Below, in pieces: positions 45,095 through 54,400 of a stretch of 64,000 nucleotides of DNA. Source of the DNA: Paraburkholderia xenovorans LB400 (GTDB lineage Bacteria; Pseudomonadota; Gammaproteobacteria; Burkholderiales; Burkholderiaceae); assembly GCF_000013645.1 (NCBI RefSeq), contig NC_007953.1:1364001-1428000 (forward strand). The letters run 5' to 3'. The notes under the pieces are model-generated. The model did not search any database. It saw nothing but the letters and a program-made list of their open reading frames with translations, and was not told where the DNA came from. Made by a program: the position numbers and the translations under genes. The first letter of the stretch is position 1. Every line of letters begins with the position of its first letter.

Positions 45095-45721
45095 GATCTG
45101 ACCGGCCGCAAGCTGTTGCTGATCGGCTGCGTGATGCTGTTTTCGCTGTCGATGCCCGGTGCTGTCCGGGCACCCACGCCAGGCATTTTCGCGCTGGTGT
45201 GCGGCATCGGCGGACTCGGACTGGGCGGCGTCATTTCTGTGGCCGCCGCGCTGACCGTCGAGTACTCGCCGCCGCATCGGCGCAACCTGAACTTCGCGCT
45301 GATGTATTCGGGCTATCCGTTCGGCGCACTCGTGTCCGCGCTGTCCGGAATGGCCTATATGCACCAGTACGGCTGGCGGGCGGTGGTCGCGATCGGAGCC
45401 ACGCCGTTGCAGTTCGTGCCGGCACTGCTGATCTGGTTGCCCGAATCGCTGGAATTCCTCGTGGCCAGCGGACATTCGGCGCAAGCAGGCAAGCTGGCTG
45501 CGCGCCTCGGCGTTGCCGTGCCGGCACAGGTGGCGAGTCGGGATGAGTCGCGTGCGACGTTTGTGGAGGTGTTTCGCGAAGTGTTTTCGAAGCGCAACGC
45601 GTTCGGCACTCTCTGCCTGTAGGCCGCCCAGTCCATGGCGATCATGCTGGTGTACGGACCCGGTACCTGGCTGCCGCAGATCATGCGCAAAAGCGGCTAC
45701 GAGCTGGGTTCGAGCCTCGGC
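45095..45721 (+). pseudogene. aromatic-acid MFS transporter fragment (AAHS/BenK-like)
   Basis: Begins inside motif A (DLTGRKLLLIGCVML) and continues as ALTVEYSPPHRRNLNFALMY, WLPESLEFLVASG and RNAFGTLCL. An in-frame TAG at 45620-45622 stands where the family usually has Trp or another residue, then the frame continues (GPGTWLPQIMRKSGYELGSSLG). At about 45721 it fuses in frame to porin sequence. Both ends of the transporter are lost. Confidence 0.75.
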
Positions 45722-46538
45722 CTGAGTAGCGACCGGTTCGGTACGCTTACCGCTGGCCGGCAGTACGATCCCGCGTTCGACTATCTGACCCAGTTCGAGT
45801 CCGCCGTGGCGGCAACCGGTCTTGGCGTTCATGTCGGCGACAACGACGACGCCTTTGGCAGCTACCGGTACAACAACTCCGGGAAATACCAGACCCCTGT
45901 TGTTGGCGGCCTGCGCGGCGAAGCGATGTATGCGATGAGCAACGCGGCGGGAGAATGGGCGCTGAACCGCTCGATGAGCGCAGGGATCGCGTATGATCGG
46001 GGCCAGTTGAAATTTGCCGCAATCTATCTCCAGAACGATCTGGCCTGGGGTAGGCGGCAACAGTTCTGGCGCGCTGACCGACGACTATGCGGGTGCACCG
46101 TTTCTGCTCTTCCATACGAGCCCATTGAATCCGTCCGTCGGCGTGCAGCGGCAACGAGAATATGGCGCCGGTGTCCAGTATCTGTTTTCGAAAGTCAAGC
46201 TGTCGGCCATGGCGACCGACGTGCGCTACGACTACCTTGATCACACGAGCCTGCATCTGGATAACTTCGACGTCAACGCGTCGTGGTTCGTTACGCCGAC
46301 TCTCGCGCTCTCCACGGGCTATGTGTACACGTCGGGGCGGTACGGCGGCTACAACCTCGCGCCGCACTGGAACATGGTTCAGGCCGGGGTCGACTACTTC
46401 CTGTCCAAGCGTACGGACGTCTATCTCTTCGCCGATTATCAGCACGCCCATAGCGCGACGGCTGACGTCTACGTGTATTCGCCGTCGAACAGTGAGAACC
46501 AGACGGTCGTAGTGGCAGGGATCCGGCACAAGTTCTGA
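45722..46538 (+). pseudogene. outer-membrane porin, N-terminally truncated and frameshifted
   Basis: Starts within a porin (SSDRFGTLTAGRQYDPAFDYL), continues to LQNDLAWG, then shifts frame at about 46046-46050 (VGGNSSGALTDDYAG) and runs to the normal end VVVAGIRHKF. Signal peptide and first ~100 residues are missing. It is joined to the MFS fragment by deletion. Confidence 0.78.
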
Positions 46539-46948
46539 TGCCGGGGATTGCCGTTGCCGTTCTGGTTGGCATGCCTCGCGGGCTCATTCAGACCCGACAT
46601 GATTTGCCACCGGCGAACTGGTCGGTGAGCATCGCGAGGAGTTGCAGCGGCGCGGACCGCGTAGCGATCGCTGTAGCGGATCAGACCACCTCCAGGACTT
46701 CAGGTAAATAAAAACGTCGGCGTCAGCCAAAGGGTATACAGTGGGGGGAACCGGTCGCCGATGCGCGACCTCATGCTTCAGGGGTCAATCATGCGATCAC
46801 AACTCCAACCTGCTTCGGCTGCAACCGGCCGTGAGAGCGAGTACGCCATCGAACGCAAAACGCGTGCTCATACACTCAATACGGCGGATGCTCTGAGAGC
46901 GGAGGAAAGACGCATCAGTTACGCCACGATCGACTCCAGCGCCAGTAA
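46539..46948. other. intergenic stretch, no recognised gene
   Basis: About 410 bases after the porin remnant. A plus-strand open frame from 46761 has no recognisable motif and no clear ribosome site. Promoter sequences for the DUF1488 gene should lie here. Confidence 0.35.
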
Positions 46949-47236
46949 GTGGCGCTACTCGACCCAGCGCGACAAAAGCTGATCACGGTGCTTGATTTTC
47001 CCAACCCCAGCCGCAGCTACGATGCCTCCCGACATTGCGTATGCTTCTGGGGGTACGACAATTCGCGCGAAATCACCTTCATGGTCGACGACGCCATGCT
47101 CCGAAATTTGCAACCGGGCGTCGGGTCCGACGAGCGGTCGGTGCTAGGTGTATTTGACGAGTTTCGCGAGAAGGTTCTCGAAATCGCCAAGAAGCAGTAT
47201 GTCGGCGGTCCACAGAATCGGTATTCGATTTCATGA
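46949..47236 (+). CDS. DUF1488 family protein
   Basis: Up to 95 residues. The DUF1488 pattern is visible: LDFPNPSRSYDASRHCVCFWGYDNSREITFMVDDA, then a helical second half VLGVFDEFREKVLEIAKKQY. Function unknown; these short proteins are common in Burkholderia. Starts are GTG 46949 or GTG 46988, the latter beginning right at the domain. Its stop lies one base from the stop of the converging minus-strand gene. Confidence 0.72.
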   Translation: MALLDPARQKLITVLDFPNPSRSYDASRHCVCFWGYDNSREITFMVDDAMLRNLQPGVGSDERSVLGVFDEFREKVLEIAKKQYVGGPQNRYSIS

Positions 47237-47237
47237 G

Positions 47238-47552
47238 CTACGGCTCTGCCACAAGAACGCGCCACGCCGCCTGGATTCTGGCGGCCGCCGTCATCGCCCC
47301 TGCTTCGTTCTGGAGCAACGCAGCCTGAATCGGCCACTCGTGCTGGCGCCACTTCAACGACAGCTTGCGGGCGCGGCGGCCATGGGTGCCACCGTTCAGG
47401 CGCGAAAGCGAGACGAGCGCGTGAATGCGCGTGAATTCGACCCCCGGCAGTTGGCCGAAGTCTCGCCCACGATAAACCTCGTACTGATCCGCGCTGGGTC
47501 GGATAGGCACTGCGCCCCACGCATGTTTCGGCTCGCTACCGCTTGCCGTCAC
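47238..47552 (-). CDS. hypothetical protein
   Basis: About 104 residues from GTG 47552 (GTG 47510 also possible). The sequence looks like a real soluble protein rather than an antisense shadow: VPIRPSADQYEVYRGRDFGQ, VEFTRIHALVSLSRLNGG and MTAAARIQAAWRVL, with balanced composition. It is placed exactly between the DUF1488 stop and the entericidin gene. No domain or function recognised. Confidence 0.45.
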   Translation of the reverse strand: MTASGSEPKHAWGAVPIRPSADQYEVYRGRDFGQLPGVEFTRIHALVSLSRLNGGTHGRRARKLSLKWRQHEWPIQAALLQNEAGAMTAAARIQAAWRVLVAEP

Positions 47553-47583
47553 CGAAATTCCACAAAAGAGAAAGAAGGACAAC

Positions 47584-47718
47584 ATGATGCAATTCATTGC
47601 TTTGTTTCTGATCGCCGGTACCGCTCTGCTCGCGGGCTGCAACACCGTTGCGGGCGCGGGCGAGGATATTTCCAGGGGCGGCCAGGCCGTCCATAACACG
47701 GCCGAGCAAGCCAAATAA
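47584..47718 (+). CDS. entericidin-family small lipoprotein
   Basis: 44 residues: signal sequence with lipobox LLAGC, then NTVAGAGEDISRGGQAVHNTAEQAK, the entericidin A/B pattern. Such lipoproteins are made under stress; EcnA/EcnB of E. coli form an antidote/toxin pair, but a single copy as here is usual in Burkholderia. AAGGA 4-5 bases before ATG 47584 is a strong ribosome site; ATG 47587 is adjacent. Confidence 0.85.
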   Translation: MMQFIALFLIAGTALLAGCNTVAGAGEDISRGGQAVHNTAEQAK

Positions 47719-47805
47719 CCAACGCTTGTGCTACCGGAATCGAAGTCCGATTCCATCACTCGTCGCGATGAGCTGATTCATCGGCTTCGGCAAATCAGGA
47801 GAAAC

Positions 47806-47949
47806 ATGTTGGCAAAGAGCGCAATGCGCGGTAATCGCGAGACCAAAAAACCTAAGCAACCCAAAAAGATAGCGTCACCTGCGGCGGGTGCGTCCCCGGC
47901 GCTCGCGCCGAAGACCATCGCCGCACGCGAACCGGCCAGGAAGAAGTAG
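47806..47949 (+). CDS. small Lys/Ala/Pro-rich basic protein
   Basis: 47 residues, MLAKSAMRGNRETKKPKQPK followed by an Ala/Pro-rich tail ending ARKK. ATG 47806 is preceded by AGGAG. Short basic proteins starting with GNRExKKPK recur in Burkholderiaceae; function unknown, nucleic-acid binding is possible from composition only. Confidence 0.6.
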   Translation: MLAKSAMRGNRETKKPKQPKKIASPAAGASPALAPKTIAAREPARKK

Positions 47950-48273
47950 CCGGCCACCGGGGCACGGATCCGTGCCCTCTCTGCTTCACTCTTTCGCAGT
48001 GTTCAGCCAGGGACCGCGTCTGCCAGGCAGCGTTCCTGCCTCTCATTCATTGCCGCATCGTTCTGATCGTAGTTCATCCCCGCGTTTCAGCGCGCCGCCA
48101 AATGGCGGTCAACGGTTCGCGCATAGGGTGGACTGACGCATTCCGTTACCCGCATCGTTCCGGCGGAGTTTTTTGAACCGCTGGCAGTCCGTACCCGTGG
48201 AATCAAGCCACAGTCCGGAGGCTTGCATCCACACGACACGCGTGGTCCGGCCTCCCCGAAGGAAGATCCGATC
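47950..48273. other. intergenic stretch upstream of the glucan synthase operon
   Basis: 324 bases with no recognised gene. It should contain the promoter of the two-gene unit starting at 48274. A purine-rich AAGGAAGA at its end serves as ribosome site for the small leader gene. Confidence 0.45.
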
Positions 48274-48402
48274 ATGCCCCACCTCAATGAGCTATCCACC
48301 GATACAACGACGGCGAACGCCATGCGCGCCGCTCAAGTGACACGCCCCGGCGGCCGGCCCACCGCGTCGAACGCGCCGGCATCGCGGGAAGCGCGCCTGT
48401 GA
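48274..48402 (+). CDS. 42-aa ORF translationally coupled to glucan synthase gene
   Basis: MPHLNELSTDTTTANAMRAA, then a Pro/Ala/Arg-rich tail; 42 residues. AAGGAAG lies about 10 bases before the ATG, and the stop overlaps the GTG of the giant downstream gene as GTGA. The downstream GTG has no ribosome site of its own, so this ORF may serve as a translational leader. No homology recognised. Confidence 0.5.
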   Translation: MPHLNELSTDTTTANAMRAAQVTRPGGRPTASNAPASREARL

Positions 48403-51400
48403 AAACAATCCTTCGATATATCGCGGGACGTCGCTTGCCGTCGCCGCCCTGGACCGACATCGCGCCGGTGCGCGAAGAGCTGTTCGGCGTCGAACGGATC
48501 GAGCAGCATGCGGAGAGCCTCGCCGCCGCGCAGCCGGTCACGAAGACTCCACCCGCCGTGTTATCGCTGCACACGCGACTGAACGACAATGCCGCCGTCC
48601 TGCTCGCGGCCTACCGTGCGAGCGCCGCGGAACTGGAGAGTGGCCGGGGCGTGGTGCCCGCCGCGGAATGGCTGCTCGACAACTATCATCTCGTCGAGAC
48701 GCAGATCCGCGAGATTCGTGACGACTTGCCGCCCGGCTATTACCGTCAGTTGCCCAAGCTTGCCGCCGGCCCGTTCGCGGGCTATCCGCGCGTGTTTGGT
48801 CTTGCGTGGGCATTCGTTGCCCATACCGACAGCCACTTCGACCCGCAGATCCTGCGGCGTTTCATCAGCGCATATCAGCGGGTTCAGCCGCTGACGATCG
48901 GCGAATTGTGGGCCGTGGCGATCACGCTGCGCATCGTGCTGATCGAAAACCTGCGACGCCTGGCTGACCAGATCACCGCAGGCCGCAGCGCCCGCGCCGA
49001 CGCTGACGCACTCACCGAGCGTCTGCTCGAATCGGGCGGTGCCCGCTCCGCGCTCGAAGCGGACATTGCCACGCGCTCGACAGACCTGTTGTCGGAGCTA
49101 TTCGCCGCGCAGCTCGCCAAACGGCTGCGTGACCGGGATCCGTGCACCATGCCGGCGCTGGGTTGGCTGGAAGAGCGGCTCAGGCTTCAGGGTGCGTCCA
49201 TCGAGCAGGTCGTGCAGCACGCACAGCAGCGGCAGGGCGCATCGAACGTCACCGTGCGCAATGTGATCACCAGCATGCGGCTGATTTCGGACATCGACTG
49301 GGCGGAACTGTTCGAGGAAGTGAGTCTCGTCGACGCCCGGTTGCGCGCGGGCAGCCGCTTTGCCACGATGGATTTTCCGACGCGCAATCTGTATCGCAGT
49401 GCAATCGAGCAACTGGCGCGCGGCTCGTCGTTCACCGAACTCGAAGTCGCGGGGCTGGCGCTGGAATCGGCGCGGGCGGCCGCCCAGGCATCGGGCGATG
49501 CCGCGCAGGCGGAACGCGCCGGCGACCCCGGCTATCATCTGATCGCCGAAGGCCGGCAGGCACTGGAACAGGCGATCGGATTCCGTCCGCCGGCGCGTCT
49601 GCGGATCACCCGCTTCAACGTCCAGCTCGGCATTGGTGGTTACGTCGGCACCATCCTGGCGGTCGCCGCGACGTTGCTGGCGCTCGTGTTGTGGGCAATG
49701 TGGATACTCGCGCCGAGCGGCCTCGCGCCGCTGGTATTCGCACTCTTTGCCGCGTGCGGATTTCTGCCCGTCACCGAGATCGCGACCGCGCTCGTCAATC
49801 GCGCGGTGACATGGAGCTTTGGCGCAATCACGTTACCGGGTCTTGAACTGACTGCCGGCGTACCGTCGTCGTTGCGCACACTGGTTGCCGTGCCGACGCT
49901 CCTGACGAGCGAAGCCGATCTGCGCGAGCAGATCGAACGGCTTGAGGTGCATCATCTCGCGGGCGCCGGTGGCGACCTGTCCTTCGCGTTGCTGGCGGAC
50001 GGGCTCGATGCGAATCAGGAAGTGCTGCCGAGCGATGCGCATCTGCTCGCCGTGGCGGCCGACGCCATCGAAGCACTGAACCGCCGTTACGAGCCAAGCC
50101 CGGGCGGCAACCGCTTCCTGCTGCTACATCGCCGCCGCGTGTTCAACGCGAGTGAGAACCGATGGATGGGCTGGGAACGCAAGCGCGGCAAGCTGCATGA
50201 ACTCAACCGCCTGCTGCGGGGTGCGACGGATACGACCTTTATGCCGATCGCCGGCCGCGCGCCGCAGGTACCGTCCGACGTGCGCTACGTCATCACGCTC
50301 GACGCCGATACCCGTCTGCCACGCGACGCCGCGCTGCGGCTGATCGGCAAGATGGCGCATCCGCTGAACCGGCCGACATTCAGCGACGCCGAACAGCGCG
50401 TCGTCAACGGATACGCGATTCTGCAGCCGCGTGTCACACCGTCGCTGCCCGTCGGCCAGGAAGGGTCACTGCATCAGCGCGTCTTCTCCGGCCCTGGGGG
50501 AATGGACCCGTATGCGGCAGCCGTGTCCGATGTCTATCAGGACCTGTTCGGCGAAGGGTCGTATACCGGCAAGGGCATCTACGATGTCGATGCGTTTGAA
50601 GCGGCTTTACATGGACGCGTACCGGAAAACGCGCTGCTCAGTCACGACCTGTTCGAAGGGATTTTTGCGCGCGCCGGGCTGGCGTCGGACGTCGAAGTGG
50701 TCGAGGAAGTGCCGTCGCGTTACGACGTGATCGGCAAGCGGCAGCATCGCTGGACGCGTGGCGACTGGCAATTGCTGCCGTGGATCGTCGGGCATCGTGG
50801 CTCGGACCGGCACGCGATGCCGTCGATCGGCCGCTTCAAGATGCTCGACAATTTGCGCCGTTCGCTGCTCGCGCCCTTCATGGTCGCCGCGCTTGGCCTA
50901 TGCTGGCTGATGCCGCTCCGCGCCGGGATTGCAGGCGCGCTGCTGGTGCTAGGCGCGCTCGCGATTCCGGCTTTCCTGCCGACCCTGTTCGCCATCCTGC
51001 CGCGTCGCAGTGGCGTCCGTCTGCGCAATCATCTGGACGTGCTGGCCGCGGACGTGCGGCTCGCCGCCATGCAAACTTTTCTGTCGACCGCGTTCCTCGC
51101 TGACCACGCGTGGCGCATGGGCGATGCGATCGTCCGGACGCTGACACGGCTGTTCGTGACGCATCGTCGGCTGCTCGAATGGACGACGGCGGCGCAGTCG
51201 ACAGGCAGCCCTCGCCTCGATCTGCGTGGCTTTTATCGACAGATGGCGGGCAGTGTCGCGCTCTGCGTTGTATTGACGGCGGGCGCAATCGCGCTCGCAC
51301 CGTCGCACTGGCCGCTCGTGCTGCCGTTCGCGCTGCTCTGGCTCGCCGCGCCCACGTTCGCGCTGTGGTCGAGCCGTTCGCCAACCGTCGCGCGACGCTT

Positions 51401-54400
51401 CACGATGACGGACCCGGACACGCGCAGTCTTCGCCTCATCGCGCGACGCACGTGGCGTTTCTTCGAGACGTTCGTGACAGCGGCAGAAAACATGCTGCCC
51501 CCCGACAACTTCCAGGAAGATCCGGCGCCGGTCGTCGCGCACCGCACGTCGCCGACCAACCTCGGGCTCTATCTGCTATCGGCGATTGCCGCGCGCGATT
51601 TCGGCTGGGCGGCGACGACGCAAACCGTCGAACGGCTCGAAGCAACGTTCGCTTCGATGCATAAGCTCGCGCGCTTCAAGGGGCATTTCTATAACTGGTA
51701 TGGGACACTCGATCTCCAGGTGCTGGCGCCGGCCTATGTTTCGTCGGTCGATAGCGGCAATCTGGCCGGTCATCTGATCGCCGTCGCCAATGCGTGCGAA
51801 GAGTGGCAGCACGATCTGCTCGCGCCGGCCGCGCGGTCCGGAATGGTGGACAACCTGCAGCTCGCACGCGCCGCCATCGACGCGTTGCCCGCCGCAGGCG
51901 GCGAACGCGGCACGCACCTGGTGGGAATCCTGGAGGAGATCCGCGCGCAGTTGCATGGCCCGCAAACGCTCGACGCGCTATCGCCGTTGCTCATGCGCCT
52001 GACGGAAAAGGCCGGCAAGGCCACGCGCGAACTGGTGCCGGCTGGCGGCGACGCCAGCAGCGCCGACCTGATGTTCTGGGTCGACGCGTTGAGCAAAAGT
52101 CTCGTCGAACACGCTCGCGACCGGCAACAATTTGCCGAGGCGCCCAGTCTTCTGCAGGCCCGTTTGAAGTCGCTCGCCGATACGTCGCGAGCGCTGGCGC
52201 TCGACATGGACTTCGCGTTCCTGCTCGATCCGGAACGCAAGCTGCTATCGATCGGCTATTCACAAGCCGACAACAGCCTCGACCTGAACTGCTACGACCT
52301 GCTCGCCTCGGAAGCGCGCCTTGCGAGCCTGTTCGCCATCGCCAAGGGCGACGTGACGACGCGCCACTGGTTCCGCCTCGGTCGCGCCGCCACGCCGGTC
52401 GGCAAGGGTTCGGCGCTGATCTCATGGTCGGGGTCGATGTTCGAATACCTGATGCCCTCGCTAGTCATGCGCGCGCCGGCCGGCAGTCTGCTCGAGCAGA
52501 CGAACCGTCTGGTGGTGGAACGGCAAGTGTCGTATGGGCGTTCGCTGGGTATTCCGTGGGGCATTTCGGAATCGGCGTACAACGCGCGCGACATCGAATT
52601 CACCTACCAGTATTCGAATTTCGGCGTGCCGGGTCTCGGTCTGAAGCGCGGGCTTTCAGAGAACCGCGTGATCGCGCCGTATGCGACGGGGCTCGCCGCG
52701 ATGGTCAACCCGCAGGCCGCGCTGGAGAACTATGGGCAACTCGCCGCGCTGGGCGCGCTGGGTCGCTACGGTTTCTACGAAGCACTCGATTTCACCCGCT
52801 CGCGGTTACCGGACAACGCGGACGTGGCAATCGTGCGCAACTTCATGGCGCATCATCAGGGTATGACGATCGTGTCGATCGCGAACACGTTGCTCGATGC
52901 GCGGATGCGTGCGCGCTTCCATCGCGAACCCATGATTCAGGCGAGCGAACTGTTGTTGCAGGAACGCATGCCGCGCAATGTCGCGGTTGGGCATCCCCGT
53001 GCGGAAGAAGTGAATACGGCGGCAGCCGTCTCAGGTGCCGCCCCGTCGACGGTACGACGCCTAGCTGCGTCGGCTGTGGCCGGTGCCGCGCCGGTGACGC
53101 ACTTGCTGTCGAATGGGCACTACGCGGTCATGCTGACGGCGACCGGCGCCGGTTACAGCCGTTGGCGCGATCTCGCCGTGACGCGGTGGCGCGAAGACGC
53201 GACCCGCGACGACTGGGGCTCCTTCATCTTCCTGCGCGATACGCAAAGCGGCCACGCGTGGTCGGCCGGTGCGCAGCCCGTGGGCAGCGAAGCCGACTAT
53301 GAGGAGGTTGTATTCGGCGAGGACCATGCGGAGTTCATCCGTCGTGACGGCTCGTTGACCACGACGATGGACGTGCTGGTTTCCGGCGAGGCGGACGGTG
53401 AAGTGCGGCGCGTGTCGTTGGCGAACAGCGGACGCCGCGCACGCGAGATTGAACTGACGTCGTATGCCGAAATCGTGCTCGCGACGCCGGCCTCCGACAA
53501 CGCCCACCCGGCCTTCTCGCGAATGTTCGTCCAGACCGAGCACGTCGCCGAATTCGGCGCGCTGCTGGCTACGCGCCGTCCGCGTTCGCACGATGAAAAG
53601 CAGGTGTGGGCCGCGCATTTCGCGGTGGTCGACGGCGAGATCATCGCCGACCCGCAATACGAATCGGATCGCGCGCGCTTTCTCGGGCGCGGGCGCAGCG
53701 CCGGCACGGCGGCGGCGATCTTCGACGATCAGCCGCTGACCAATACCGCGGGTACCGTACTCGATCCGGTCTTTGCGCTCAGGTATCGCGTGCTGGTGCC
53801 GCCGGGCAAGGTCGCACGCGTGACGTTCTGGACCGTGGTGGCCGAGTCGCGAGCGCTGTTGCTCGACCTGGTCGACCAGCACCATGACCGCAATGCGTTC
53901 GATCGCGCCAAAACACTCGCCTGGACGCAGGCTCAGGTGCAGTTGCGCCATCTCGATGTCGAAGCCGAAGAGGCAGCGGATTTTCAGCGCCTCGCCGCGC
54001 CCGTCATTTACGCCGATGCGCGTTTCCGGGCGCAGTCGGACACGATCGTTCGCGGGGCCGGCGTGCAGTCGGGACTCTGGCCGCACGCGATTTCCGGCGA
54101 CCTGCCGATTGTGCTACTGCGGATAGACGAGGTCGAAGACATCGCGCAGGTCCGGCAGTTGTTAAGGGCCCACGAGTACTGGCGGATGAAGCGGCTGGAC
54201 GTCGATCTCGTCATCATCAACGAACGCGCTTCGTCGTATATCCAGGAATTGCAGGGCGCGATAGAAACAGCCGTGCGCAGCAGCCAGTCGCGGCCGCGTT
54301 TCGGCGAAGAACTCGCGCATGGGGCCGTCTTTACGCTGCGCGCCGAATTGATGAGCATGGAGGCGCGCGCGTTGCTGCAATCAGTCGCGCGGGTCGCGTT

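Noticed and set aside
47148..47696. 182-codon plus-strand frame across the entericidin gene
   Set aside because: Arg-rich, no motif, and it overlaps the well supported entericidin gene in another frame and the more protein-like minus-strand frame.
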